Positions 43,330 to 52,639 are shown, numbered from the stretch's first letter. The stretch: DNA of 64,000 nucleotides from Desulfobacteraceae bacterium (GCA_024230435.1 JAAERL010001107.1:1-64000); one strand, 5' to 3'. Notes: generated by a model not told the origin, from the letters alone. Program-made: numbers and translations.

Positions 43330-45743
43330 CCGAAAAAAAAATGCATACCTTTGTTCTTGAACACAAAACAGGATCAGGCAACCTTGAATCCAAAAAGCAC
43401 GGTGAAACCGGCTCCAACAGCGAATCGGAGATGCTTTACAAGCTGGCCCTATTAGCTGTCGAACGTGACGAAACCTGCTACGCCATCGGCCTGATAAAGC
43501 GAGCCCTTGTGATTTGCCCCGGCAACGCGCTATATCTGCGCGCCCTGGCAGAGTTGCTCATCATGGAATCGTGTTACGCAGAAGCGTTATCGGCTTTAGA
43601 AAATGCCCTTGCCATTGAACCGGATGTTGAGCAAATCTATTTCCTCATGGGTATTGCCACGGACCATTGCGGCGATATCACCAAATCCGTTGAATCTTAT
43701 CAAAAGGCCGTTGAATTGGACCCCGATTGGCATGAGGCCAGATACAACCTGGCAATAGCCCGCCATCGCGCCGGTGACATAGCGGGGGCAATCGTGGATC
43801 TGAATCATATTTTAACTCGTAAACCGGATTGGGCGGCCGCCTGGTTAAACCTGGGAAGAGTTTATTCCGACATAGGTGATCATCCTCAGGCAATGCAATG
43901 CTGGCAAAAAGCGCTCTTGCTGGAACCGGATAATTACAAGGCCCTTTTTAATATGGCTACTTGCCTGTACGCCCAGGCAAAATTCGATGAAGCCATAGGA
44001 AAATTTAACTCTACCCTGAAACGCGAACCACAAATGGCCAAAGCCTGGTATGGCAAGGGGAAATGTTATTATGACCTGAAAAAAACGGATAAAGCCGCAC
44101 AATGTTACCACATGGCCATAACTATTGAACCGGATTATGCCATGGCCTGGTTTGCTTTAGCCGCCACATTTCAGATCCCTGAACAACTCGAGGACGTGGT
44201 GGCCTGTTATCGTAAAGTCATTGACCTGGAGCCGAAAAATGACGCGGCCCAACTGAACTTTGCCATGGCTTTACGCAAGCAGGGGCAGATACAAGGAGCC
44301 ATGATCCATTGCCGCAAGGCATTGGCCATCACGCCCCGGTTCACCAAGGCTCTGATTTTTCTGTTTCAGTTGGCCCAGCATGCCTGCGACTGGCGATTGA
44401 TTCAAGCAATGACTGCCCAATTGGATGAACTGCTTGAGGATCAACTGGCAAAAAAAATCACACCCGATGAATCGCCCATGTTGAATCTGCGCCGTAAAAG
44501 TGATCCGCGCTGGAACCTTGAAGTGGCCAGGGCCTGGAGCCGGGCAGCCGAAAAATCTGTAAAACAAACTCCGGCGCCTTTGATGAAACCGGCTCGCAAA
44601 GGGGCTTGCGCCAATCTTTTGAGAATCGGGTATATTTCAAGTGACTTAAAAGAGCATGCAGTGGCTCACCCCCTGCGGGGGCTTTTCAGATGCCATGACC
44701 GCACACGCTTTGAGATCACCGCCTTTGCATGCAATGCCCCGGATCGCAGCCATTACCAAAAGGAAATGAAAAAAGTAAGCGATCATTTTTTTCATATCCA
44801 CCACCTGACGAATACCAAAGCCGCCGGTTTTATTTGCGAACACGGCATCGATATTCTTGTGGATCTGACGGGCCATTCCCAAGGCCGGCGCATGGAAATT
44901 CTTGCCAGGCGCCCGGCCCCCATACTGGTTTCCTACCTTGGCTTTTTGGGAACCAGCGGTGCTGATTTTATCGACTACCTGATTACTGACGCAATTGTAA
45001 CACCGCCTGATCACGCTGATTTTTACACCGAAAAACTGGTTTACATGCCCCAGTGCTACCAGGTCAATGACAATACGATGCCCTTGCCCAAGCCCATTTT
45101 CCGGCGGGGCGATTTTGGTTTGGATGAGAACTCGATTGTATTTTGCAGCTTTAATCAACCTTATAAGTTGGATCAAGCCACATTTGAATGCTGGCTGGCG
45201 ATTCTATCGAAAACCAGCGAAAGCGTTTTGTGGCTGCTGTATCAAAACGCCTCGGCCCGCGACAATATGCGAAAGGCTGCGCAAAATGCCGGTATCGATC
45301 CTGACCGCTTGAAATTCGGCGATCCCCTGCGAATCGACAAACATATTTGCCGGTTGACATTGGCAGATATCGCGCTGGACCCTTTTGCATACAATGGAGG
45401 TGCTACTACTTCCAATGCCCTCTGGGCTGGTATTCCCGTCGTAACAAAAACAGGAGGCCATTTCGTCTCCCGCATGTCAGCCAGCGCTTTAAATGCTGTA
45501 GGTTTAAATTCGCTGATTGCCCAAAATGCCGAAGACTATCAGCACCTGGCAGTGGAATTGGCAGCCAATGCATCAAAGCGGACTGAAATTCGTCGGCATC
45601 TTTGCCAAAACCGCCACACTTTACCGCTTTTTGATACATCATTATTTACCGTGCAATTGGAAAAAGCGTTCACATACATGTATCATAGGCATGCCAATCA
45701 GTTACCTCCGGTTTCATTTAAAGTTGAACCGGATAAAGTATAG
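43326..45743 (+). CDS. TPR / GT41 O-GlcNAc-transferase-like protein
   Basis: The 805-residue protein has roughly ten TPR repeats (about 30-360) and a GT41 catalytic region (about 430-790). Family blocks are well kept: LLRIGYISSDLKEHAVAHPL with the active-site-region His, RPAPILVSYLGFLGTSGADF, and DPFAYNGGATTSNALWAGIP. GT41 enzymes transfer N-acetylglucosamine or other sugars to Ser/Thr of proteins in the cytoplasm. It overlaps the preceding gene by 4 bases (ATGA). It is a closer match to canonical OGT than the 1076-residue protein at 23116. Acceptor unknown; flagellin is a candidate. Confidence 0.85.
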   Translation: MTEKKMHTFVLEHKTGSGNLESKKHGETGSNSESEMLYKLALLAVERDETCYAIGLIKRALVICPGNALYLRALAELLIMESCYAEALSALENALAIEPDVEQIYFLMGIATDHCGDITKSVESYQKAVELDPDWHEARYNLAIARHRAGDIAGAIVDLNHILTRKPDWAAAWLNLGRVYSDIGDHPQAMQCWQKALLLEPDNYKALFNMATCLYAQAKFDEAIGKFNSTLKREPQMAKAWYGKGKCYYDLKKTDKAAQCYHMAITIEPDYAMAWFALAATFQIPEQLEDVVACYRKVIDLEPKNDAAQLNFAMALRKQGQIQGAMIHCRKALAITPRFTKALIFLFQLAQHACDWRLIQAMTAQLDELLEDQLAKKITPDESPMLNLRRKSDPRWNLEVARAWSRAAEKSVKQTPAPLMKPARKGACANLLRIGYISSDLKEHAVAHPLRGLFRCHDRTRFEITAFACNAPDRSHYQKEMKKVSDHFFHIHHLTNTKAAGFICEHGIDILVDLTGHSQGRRMEILARRPAPILVSYLGFLGTSGADFIDYLITDAIVTPPDHADFYTEKLVYMPQCYQVNDNTMPLPKPIFRRGDFGLDENSIVFCSFNQPYKLDQATFECWLAILSKTSESVLWLLYQNASARDNMRKAAQNAGIDPDRLKFGDPLRIDKHICRLTLADIALDPFAYNGGATTSNALWAGIPVVTKTGGHFVSRMSASALNAVGLNSLIAQNAEDYQHLAVELAANASKRTEIRRHLCQNRHTLPLFDTSLFTVQLEKAFTYMYHRHANQLPPVSFKVEPDKV

Positions 45744-45758
45744 GAATGGAGATCTTCA

Positions 45759-47270
45759 ATGGATTCGGTTATTGATCTGGCAGCGCAAGCCCAAGAGTAT
45801 ATTGAATCGGGAAATCTGGATGATGCTGAACGCATTTACCGCAAAATGCTGACATCCGGACCCGCCAATGCGCACATACATCATGTGCTCGGACTCATTT
45901 ACTACGAACAAAAACGGTATGAACAAGCACGCCGCCAGGTCTGCAGAGCCATAGAGATAAATCCTGAGCAAGGCGTTTATTGGCGCAGCCTTGGCGATAT
46001 TATCCAAGCCTTAGGAAATGTGTCTTCAGCCATTGAAAATTATGAAAAATCCCTTCTGCTTGCGCCCCATGACCCGGATACCTTGTTGAATTTAGGCAAT
46101 GCCCTGCATAAAACGGGTAACAGCCGGCGGGCCATAGAACACTTCCGGCACGTTTTCAATCAACATCCCGATCATTTCCAGGCAGCCAACAATATTGGAA
46201 AAATATATTATGACCAGGGCGATATCAAAGAATCGCTAACTTGGTACGGCAAAGCCCTGACCATCTGTCCCGATTATGCCGAAGCGCACTTTAACCGGGC
46301 GGCCGCATTGTTAGCCTCCGGAGATTATGCTTGCGGCTGGCCAGCGTATGAATGGCGTTTTAAACGCACCGAAGCCGCCCGGGTTTACCCTCACCGGCTC
46401 AACGCAGCGCGCTGGGACGGCGCAAGTTTCAAAGACAAACGTTTATTGGTGCATTGCGAACAGGGCATGGGCGATGTGCTCCAGTTTTGCCGGTATTTGC
46501 CCATGGTAAAAACGATGGGCGGGCATCTGATCGCTGAAGTTCAACGCCCATTACAATCGTTGATAGAACGCATGGAAGCAATTGACGAAGTTATTGCTTA
46601 CAGTCAAAGCCAGACGCCTCAAATGCACTACCGGTATTATTATCCTCTGTTAAGTCTGCCCCTGATCTTTAAAACCACACTGGACACCATCCCCGATACG
46701 GTTCCCTATTTGTTTGCCTCGCCCGAAAAAATAGCTCGCTGGAAAACGATTCTAAACAGCAAAGGCCTGCGAGCCGGCCTGGTTTGGTCAGGAAGCGATG
46801 TGGAACCCAACCGCTCATGCAGCTTGTCTGACCTGGCGCCGTTGTGGCAAATAGAGCATGTTCAGCTTTACAGCCTGCAGACAGGACCTGTCGCCGATGA
46901 AATAGAGCCTCTGGAAAAACAGCAGAAAATCATCAGCCTGGGTTCCCATTTTAAAGATTTTGATGATACCGCTGCTGCTATCGCAAACCTTGACCTGGTG
47001 ATTTCCATCGACACCGCGGCGGCCCATCTTGCCGGGGCCATGGGAAAACCCGTATGGATACTGCTGCCAAAAATACCTGATTGGCGCTGGATGCAAGACG
47101 GTTCAAAAAGTCCATGGTATCCAACGGCGCGTTTGTTTCGCCAAAAGCAAACCGGGCAGTGGCCGTGTGTAATCCGGGAGGCTGCCCAGGCATTGCGCAG
47201 CCAAACCGCTATCGAAATCAATACTGAGTTCAAACCAATCTGCTGCCGTGGATCAAAATCAGCTCCTTAA
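45759..47270 (+). CDS. TPR protein with GT9-like glycosyltransferase domain (copy 3)
   Basis: The 503-residue protein has five or so TPR units (residues 5-190) and a GT9-like C-terminal domain (about 215-480) with VHCEQGMGDVLQFCRYLPMV, RAGLVWSGSDVEPNRSCSL and VISIDTAAAHLAGAMGKPVW. GGAG lies 10 bases before the ATG. It is the third paralogue of this architecture in the window, with fewer TPR units than the others. It starts 15 bases after the GT41 gene and overlaps a truncated TPR gene at its end. Confidence 0.8.
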   Translation: MDSVIDLAAQAQEYIESGNLDDAERIYRKMLTSGPANAHIHHVLGLIYYEQKRYEQARRQVCRAIEINPEQGVYWRSLGDIIQALGNVSSAIENYEKSLLLAPHDPDTLLNLGNALHKTGNSRRAIEHFRHVFNQHPDHFQAANNIGKIYYDQGDIKESLTWYGKALTICPDYAEAHFNRAAALLASGDYACGWPAYEWRFKRTEAARVYPHRLNAARWDGASFKDKRLLVHCEQGMGDVLQFCRYLPMVKTMGGHLIAEVQRPLQSLIERMEAIDEVIAYSQSQTPQMHYRYYYPLLSLPLIFKTTLDTIPDTVPYLFASPEKIARWKTILNSKGLRAGLVWSGSDVEPNRSCSLSDLAPLWQIEHVQLYSLQTGPVADEIEPLEKQQKIISLGSHFKDFDDTAAAIANLDLVISIDTAAAHLAGAMGKPVWILLPKIPDWRWMQDGSKSPWYPTARLFRQKQTGQWPCVIREAAQALRSQTAIEINTEFKPICCRGSKSAP

Positions 47271-47460
47271 CGCCGGTCTTGAAAAAGCCCAGGAGTTGAT
47301 TCAGGCCGGTAAAATCGACACAGCCATTCAAACGTATGAAAACCTGATCGCCATGCATACGGATTTATCATTCGCGCAGAATCGCTTCGCGATATCTATT
47401 TTATTTTTTTTAAGGCATGGGTTAAAAGCTTGTGTCAGGCTTATTTCGTCTATCAAGTAA
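47248..47460 (+). pseudogene. Truncated TPR gene
   Basis: A GTG start at 47248, inside the end of the preceding gene, opens a frame reading QLLNAGLEKAQELIQAGKID, TAIQTYENLIAMHTDLSFAQ, which is one clean TPR unit. After about 50 residues the sequence turns hydrophobic and stops. The start resembles the N termini of the TPR-glycosyltransferases, so this is probably the stump of another family member cut off by the convergent YeeE genes. Confidence 0.6.
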
Positions 47461-47464
47461 ATTC

Positions 47465-47989
47465 CTAAAGCTTTTTTCTTTCTAAAAAGAAAAATAACAG
47501 TATTGAAGCGACAGCCAGCAGCGCAATGACAATCCAATGACTGATGCCAAGCACCTGGGGCAAGGTAATTTTTCCATATTCTCCGATATTGATGATATGT
47601 GCTTTTACAATGGGATAAACCGTTGCGAAAAGCGCTGCGCCGCATAGCATGCCAAAAATTCCCCAAAGACCATCAATTCTTCCTTCTCCCAATGCACCTG
47701 CCGCCGTACCCGGGCAATAGCCAAGCAAACCCCAGCCAATACCGAACAGTGTCCCGCCAAAGAGTTGAGCCCCTGTAGAGGCCGGTTTTACGCTTAATTT
47801 TATCAGGCCAATGTCTTTGAAAAGATAAATGCCGATGGATGCCACAACAATTGCACTCAACATGAATTTGATAATGGTCATATCTATCAATCTCAAAGCG
47901 CCGATCTGCTTATCGTATCGGAGTATCTGCGCTTTTTGCAACAGCACTCCAAAGACGATTCCCGTTACAAGCCCGTATAGTAAGCTCAT
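47465..47989 (-). CDS. YeeE/YedE-family membrane transporter, C-terminal-type half
   Basis: The 174-residue membrane protein has about four or five hydrophobic segments and the signature FGIGWGLLGYCPGTAAGALG (about residues 80-100) with a conserved Cys. YeeE/YedE proteins import sulfur compounds (thiosulfate in YeeE) and are related to selenium-linked YedE. It lies 3 bases downstream of the partner gene at 47993-48520, which encodes the other half with the GG-C-x-SGHG motif, so the two probably form one transporter. It ends convergently against the truncated TPR gene. Confidence 0.85.
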   Translation of the reverse strand: MSLLYGLVTGIVFGVLLQKAQILRYDKQIGALRLIDMTIIKFMLSAIVVASIGIYLFKDIGLIKLSVKPASTGAQLFGGTLFGIGWGLLGYCPGTAAGALGEGRIDGLWGIFGMLCGAALFATVYPIVKAHIINIGEYGKITLPQVLGISHWIVIALLAVASILLFFFLERKKL

Positions 47990-47992
47990 ATG

Positions 47993-48520
47993 CTATTTCC
48001 TTTGCATGCTGTAAATTATATTAGCACAAATAAGCCCGCCGATAAAAAAGGCAATCAGTGCAAGAAAACCACTGATAGAAAGCTGAGCAAGACCGCTCAG
48101 TCCATGACCGCTGGGTCACCCGCCTGCCATCCTGGCGCCAAACAAAGCAATGGCTCCGCCCAAGAATGCTACCACTGCTCTTTTTACCGGATTGGCCCCG
48201 AACCTTTTCTTCCACATATCGGGAACCGTCTGAATCTTAAAATCACCTGATAGCGTTGATGCTAAAAATCCACCTATAAAAATGCCGGTGACAAAGATCA
48301 ACTGCCAGTTGGGCAATGATGATGGCCCGTATTTGCCTTTTTTGGTGGTAAAATACTCAATAGCCGATGTGTCGATACCGACAGCTTGTTCGATTACCGA
48401 TGCACTGCGGACAAAGGTCGTCGACACACCAAAAAATTTTCCGCTGATCAATACCGACAAGACTAGCAAAACACCTGCAAGGCTGCCGGCAAAGTAGGGA
48501 TTCCAAGGCTTTTTAAGCAT
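47993..48520 (-). CDS. YeeE/YedE-family membrane protein, probable selenoprotein
   Basis: Reading stops at a TGA at 48116-48118 after 134 residues, but the frame continues for 40 more codons of perfect family sequence to a TAG at 47993. Before the TGA it reads IALFGARMAGG; after it PSGHGLSGLAQLSISGF and FFIGGLICANIIYSMQRK. The family motif is GG-C-T-SGHG, so the TGA occupies exactly the conserved Cys. A hairpin fitting a bacterial SECIS follows. I therefore call one 175-residue selenoprotein with Sec at residue 135. It has about four hydrophobic segments and a GGAGG-rich leader. The alternative is a nonsense mutation in a dying gene, which would not explain the hairpin. selA, selB, selC and selD are not in this window. 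Confidence 0.8.
48083..48100 (-). promoter_or_regulatory. SECIS-like hairpin after the in-frame UGA
   Basis: On the minus strand CTGAGCGGTCTTGCTCAG forms a perfect 6-bp stem with the apical loop GGUCUU. Its first base is 16 bases past the UGA and its loop begins 21 bases past it, within the range known for bacterial SECIS elements. The E. coli fdhF SECIS likewise depends on GGUCU in its loop for SelB binding. Confidence 0.8.
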
Positions 48521-48881
48521 ATCCTCCCCCCTCCGTATAAGCTTGTATTTTTTAGTGGTTTTCTAAATTTTTGTCGGATGTTGTAATTAAAATGATATTA
48601 AAAAGATATGTCCGCAATGTCAATTCATTCCTAAATTCTAATCTGCAGTACAGGAAACAACGATGTCCCCAAAAAAAAAGACAAATTTTTAACGTTCTAC
48701 TACACACCAACTATTAAAAGCTGCCAACAGGACGCAAAAATCTGTTATATATTTTAATAACAATGAGTTACCCCCCCCTCTAACGATACGCGCTCACCCA
48801 CTTTTTTTAACGGGTCATTTTTGAGGATTTCTTAACATATATCGATTTGCAACATTGAATATGGTTGACTCGGAAATAAGT
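48521..48881. other. Intergenic region without recognised gene
   Basis: About 360 bases upstream of the selenoprotein gene; it must contain the promoter, but no clear consensus was found. A/T-rich, with a run of C near 48771-48780. Confidence 0.4.
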
Positions 48882-48919
48882 GTGACTGCTCCCGGCAATT
48901 TATTGCCGGCAGCAGTCAC
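48882..48919. repeat. REP-like hairpin (copy 3, longest stem)
   Basis: Two 18-base arms, GTGACTGCTCCCGGCAAT and ATTGCCGGCAGCAGTCAC, pair with one mismatch around a 2-base TT loop. The left arm matches the other two copies at 22819 and 40680. Intergenic. Confidence 0.85.
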
Positions 48920-49002
48920 TGAATTATCTGCGCTCAAGCGAAAATAGGCGGTCAGCTTTTCGCAAAACACTATCCCTTAACACTATTGTATTTTAAGCCC
49001 AT

Positions 49003-49043
49003 AAAAAAAAGACCGGGAGTAACGTACTCCCGGCCTTTTTTTA
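49003..49043 (-). terminator. Strong bidirectional terminator
   Basis: The stem CCGGGAGTA / TACTCCCGG (49013-49033, short loop) is flanked by eight A on one side and a T-run on the other. It lies 57 bases past the stop of the gene at 49100 on the minus strand and would end that two-gene transcript. Confidence 0.9.
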
Positions 49044-49099
49044 AAATGTTAAGATTTGATTAAAACATCGGCCAGCGTGAATCAAGTCCGTGCTTTATA

Positions 49100-50458
49100 T
49101 TAATTGTGTTCTGTCAAAATTGATGCATAGTGCTCAAAACCGCTCTGATGGAACCTTTGGGCCAAATCCTCAATTGCCAGGGAAATGGCCTTTGACGCCG
49201 ATGACTTTTCCAGAATGTCAAACAACGCCGCACTTTGGCTTTGATTGCCAAGAATTTTATATCCGGCCGCCAACATGAAAAACGCCGCCAAATATCCTTC
49301 ATGCTTGATCACCAACTTGTGCAAAATTTCGCAGGCTTCATCAATCCGGTCCAGCAACAGCAGGCTGAGTGCAAAATTATATCGGGCCTCTTTTGAATCA
49401 GGGGCTAATTCTATGGCTTTGCCGGCGTATTCAAGGGCATTTTCATACCGGCCCGTCTGCCAGTAGGCTCCTGCTAAGTTGATATAGGTTTCGGGATAAT
49501 CGGGATTGAGCTCTCTGAGCCTTTGCCAAAGCTCAAGCGCCTGGGGCCAATATTCGAGTTCACCGGCCTGAACTGCCAATTCGCGCACAGCCTCCAAATC
49601 ATCGCCCAATTGGTCAAGTTTTTCATATCCCAATTTAAAATAGTGCATCGCCTTTTGCCGGTTTTTGACTTCATTCAAATGCCCGTAATGATGAACAGGG
49701 ATCGGGCAGTGTTCAATTTTCATCTTCGCATGACGAATACTGGGCTCAAGCCGCTCATGAACCGGATAACTGAAATAAATGTCATTGTTCCGGGAAAACA
49801 GCCTTACTTTCCGGCTCGGGAACCAACCCAGCCCGGCTTCATGTTGAGGATAGCTGTTATCGTTGGCCTGCCAGTTCAGAACATTGGCCAGGTTGGTATA
49901 ATTGCGGGTTTCAATGGAAAAGCAAATCGGGTAATCATAGCGTCTGCTGATCAGATACCGCAGCTTTTTAAAATCAGCGGGTGCAATGACTTCATCGGCG
50001 TCAAGGATCAAGATCCAATCTCCGCGGGCTTTTTCAATGGAAAAATTCCTGGCTGTGCTAAAGTTCTCGTCCCAGCCGTAATAAAACGTCCTGGCTCCGA
50101 AAATTGCAGCCACATCCGCCGTACGGTCCATTGATCCGGTATCGATTACGATGATTTCGTCCACTAATTTCTTGACCGCGTGCAGGCAGGCGCCCAAAAA
50201 GCCGATTTCGTTTTTGACAATCATGCATAGCGATATGGCCGGAGCACCCCCTTTTAAACCGTCAAGGCTCAGGGGACCGATTTTCGAACGAATATTTAAA
50301 GCAGCGTCAATGAGCTGATCATCGGGCTGACATGCCGCCGCCATTTCTTCAATGTCCGCCATGGCTGCGACATAATTTTTTTTCTGCAAGTTCAAAGCGA
50401 TATTCAGACTGCGCATCCGCTGATTCCGGTGCAGCAGGTTTTCCCGGGTATCTTTCAT
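49100..50458 (-). CDS. GT2 glycosyltransferase with C-terminal TPR repeats
   Basis: The 452-residue protein has a GT2 domain at about 74-200 (ISLCMIVKNEIGFLGACLHA, DEIIVIDTGSMDRTADVA, ILILDADEVI with the DxD metal site), then a linker and TPR units at about 290-410. The domain order is the reverse of the other TPR-glycosyltransferases in the window. It is cytoplasmic. It begins 15 bases downstream of the TPR gene at 50474 and is followed by a strong terminator, so the two form an operon. The acceptor is unknown. Confidence 0.85.
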   Translation of the reverse strand: MKDTRENLLHRNQRMRSLNIALNLQKKNYVAAMADIEEMAAACQPDDQLIDAALNIRSKIGPLSLDGLKGGAPAISLCMIVKNEIGFLGACLHAVKKLVDEIIVIDTGSMDRTADVAAIFGARTFYYGWDENFSTARNFSIEKARGDWILILDADEVIAPADFKKLRYLISRRYDYPICFSIETRNYTNLANVLNWQANDNSYPQHEAGLGWFPSRKVRLFSRNNDIYFSYPVHERLEPSIRHAKMKIEHCPIPVHHYGHLNEVKNRQKAMHYFKLGYEKLDQLGDDLEAVRELAVQAGELEYWPQALELWQRLRELNPDYPETYINLAGAYWQTGRYENALEYAGKAIELAPDSKEARYNFALSLLLLDRIDEACEILHKLVIKHEGYLAAFFMLAAGYKILGNQSQSAALFDILEKSSASKAISLAIEDLAQRFHQSGFEHYASILTEHN

Positions 50459-50473
50459 TTTGTCCTACACTCT

Positions 50474-51985
50474 TTATTTTGCATTAGCCTGCCGTTTGTT
50501 TTCTTTTTCTACAATAGTTGCCGAATTTTCCAGGCCCTCCAAGGCATGTCTCGCATCATTATTCCAGGGCTCAATTTCTAAAGCGAGCTGGTAAAAATAG
50601 CGTGCTTCATCAAAATTCTTTAAATTCAAACAAATCGAACCGGTCGCCAGCAAACAATCCACGTCCTTGGGATTGCTCTTAAGAACTTTAACATAAAGTT
50701 TCATGGCGTCTTCGGTCTTTTGCAACTCCATCAGATAAAAATCCGCCAGGTTTTTCAAAAAAGTGATGTTGTCCGGAGATAGACGAACCGCCTGTTCGTA
50801 ATAGGTTTGAGCCGACGCTTTGTCACCCCGATCGTAACAAATAACCCCCAGATCATTGTAAGCCAGCGCATGGTTAGGATCTTGGGTGATCAATTGCCGC
50901 AAAAAGTTCATCGCTGCTTCGCTATCGCCGTTTTCGGATTTTGAAAGAGCACGCTCGTAAAGCTCCTGGCCGGTTAGGGACACATGATGTTCGGATAAAG
51001 ATTTTTCATCAAGCTGTTCCAAAAGCTGCCTGGCTTGCAGGTTCGTCATATCAATTTCAACCACGCGGTTTAAAAAAAAGCGTGCATCGGTTTCGTGGCC
51101 AAGCGCCATACAGATATGCCCGATGGCCAACATAGATTCGGTATCTGCCGGGCTGATGGTTAAAACCTGAACATAGAGCTCCATGGCTTTTTTCAGTTCA
51201 GCTTTTTCAATACAATAAAAGTCAGCCAAATTTTTCAGGAAAACTAAGTTATCCGGTTCTAATTGAACCGCTGTTTGATAATGTTTCAGGCAGTTATCCT
51301 TATCTCCGGTTTCAAAATAAAGTATTGCCAAATCGTTGTGAACCGCTGGCCGTTCAGGTGTTTTGGACAACAGACGATTGCAGGTTTCAATGGCTGCGGT
51401 GGTATTGCCTGCTTGTATTTGCTCCCGGGCGGTTTGCCAAAGATCATCCGGCGCCAGATTCGTCTGTTGATGCGCTGCCTGATGTTGAGCCGGTTGCCGG
51501 AAAACAGGTTGCTGTTGAGTGCCGGATTGTTTTTTTATCCTGTCCAGCAGCACAATTGCTTCTTTTTCAGAAGGATCAAGTTGAATAACCTTTTCATAAT
51601 ATTCACAGGCTTTATCAAATTCGCGTTGCACAACGAACAGGTGAGCCATTATCATCAGCGTCTGTGTATCACCGGGACGCAGCTCTATAACTTTCAGATA
51701 TCGATCCAGCGCGGCAGAGGCATCATTGCCGATGACATGATAAAAATCGCCTAGAGCTTTCTGATAATCCGGATTTTCCGGCTCAAGCCCGGCTGCTTGT
51801 TCGAAATGGTTCAAAACACCATCCCGGTTGCCTGATTCATGACCCAGCAAAGCTTTTTGGTAGTGCCAGAAAGCCACTTTCGGATGTTCGGCAAGCAGCT
51901 TATCCAACATCCAGTGGGCGGCTTGGGTATGCCCGTGATCGAGCAGACATGAAATGGCGTTATTCATTTGATCTGCGAAATTCAT
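50474..51985 (-). CDS. TPR protein, no catalytic domain
   Basis: The 503-residue protein starts at the ATG at 51985, which has GGAGG 8 bases upstream; the longer frame from 52051 is less likely. It consists of about twelve TPR-like helix pairs in three internal repeats: the blocks NRDGVLNHFEQAAGLEPENP, KDNCLKHYQTAVQLEPDNLV and KASAQTYYEQAVRLSPDNIT occur about 150 residues apart. No enzyme domain, signal peptide or membrane segment is present. It probably acts as a scaffold for the glycosyltransferase encoded immediately downstream. Confidence 0.75.
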   Translation of the reverse strand: MNFADQMNNAISCLLDHGHTQAAHWMLDKLLAEHPKVAFWHYQKALLGHESGNRDGVLNHFEQAAGLEPENPDYQKALGDFYHVIGNDASAALDRYLKVIELRPGDTQTLMIMAHLFVVQREFDKACEYYEKVIQLDPSEKEAIVLLDRIKKQSGTQQQPVFRQPAQHQAAHQQTNLAPDDLWQTAREQIQAGNTTAAIETCNRLLSKTPERPAVHNDLAILYFETGDKDNCLKHYQTAVQLEPDNLVFLKNLADFYCIEKAELKKAMELYVQVLTISPADTESMLAIGHICMALGHETDARFFLNRVVEIDMTNLQARQLLEQLDEKSLSEHHVSLTGQELYERALSKSENGDSEAAMNFLRQLITQDPNHALAYNDLGVICYDRGDKASAQTYYEQAVRLSPDNITFLKNLADFYLMELQKTEDAMKLYVKVLKSNPKDVDCLLATGSICLNLKNFDEARYFYQLALEIEPWNNDARHALEGLENSATIVEKENKRQANAK

Positions 51986-52459
51986 TTTACTGCCTCCTTG
52001 AGCAGGTATTGGATCGCTTTGGACGATAGTAGAGTGTAAATGCGATTCCATAGGATTAGTGCTCTGAATAATGTTGCACCCTGCCAGTTTTGCCCGACAG
52101 GCCGCGAGTTAATAAATCAGCGGTTAGTTCTATAATTTCATAGCTTCATGAAAAATATAGACGTCATAAAAATGACGATCATCTTAATTGACTTTGGCAA
52201 TATATTTATCACCTGTATATCCGCAAATGGCATGCGTGCGGTTCTGATCTGCAGCCTACTGCGCCGTAAGACTATGCCGGCACTGGCGCTTTGATCTGAT
52301 ACGTACCTGCTAATTCCGGATAAAATTCTTCGTGCAAATCTTATACCGCCATTATCTAAACGATAAAAAGATTCATTTTGGCAGGACTCTTGGCAAATGA
52401 TTCTTGGAATATAAAGTGTGACTAAGGAAGGGAATTTTTAAGGAAGGTTGCTAAAAAGC
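51986..52459. other. Intergenic region without recognised gene
   Basis: About 470 bases with no convincing gene. A possible leader of the TPR gene lies next to 51985. A GTGTGACT sequence near 52418 resembles the edge of the REP-like repeat but without its palindrome. Confidence 0.35.
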
Positions 52460-52639
52460 TTACCTTTTTTGGATAAACGCTTTGATGGCATCCATCGTAT
52501 AATCAATCTGGTTTTGATCGATTCCGGGGAAAGTTCCTAAGAAGAAGGTGTTGTTCATGATTCGATCGGTATGTTCCAATGTACCGATCTTGCGGTGGCT
52601 GATGTTTAAATAGGCGGGTTGACGCAGCAGGTTGCCGGA
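52460..52639 (-). pseudogene. rfbH: 3' relic of rfbH-type aminotransferase/dehydrase gene
   Basis: The minus strand encodes 59 codons and a stop: SGNLLRQPAYLNISHRKIG, then LEHTDRIMNNTFFLGTFPGI and a short C terminus. This is the end of an RfbH/E1-like (CDP-6-deoxy-hexulose 3-dehydrase, DegT family) protein. No start or catalytic part remains. It stops abruptly at 52639, where an IS-like sequence begins. Confidence 0.75.

Noticed and set aside
44646-45176. Long antisense frame (176 codons) inside the GT41 gene
   Set aside because: Antisense to a strongly conserved catalytic region; no family resemblance and no ribosome site.
49523-50134. Long plus-strand frame (203 codons) opposite the GT2-TPR gene
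   Set aside because: Antisense to conserved GT2 and TPR codons, so its openness is due to the real gene.
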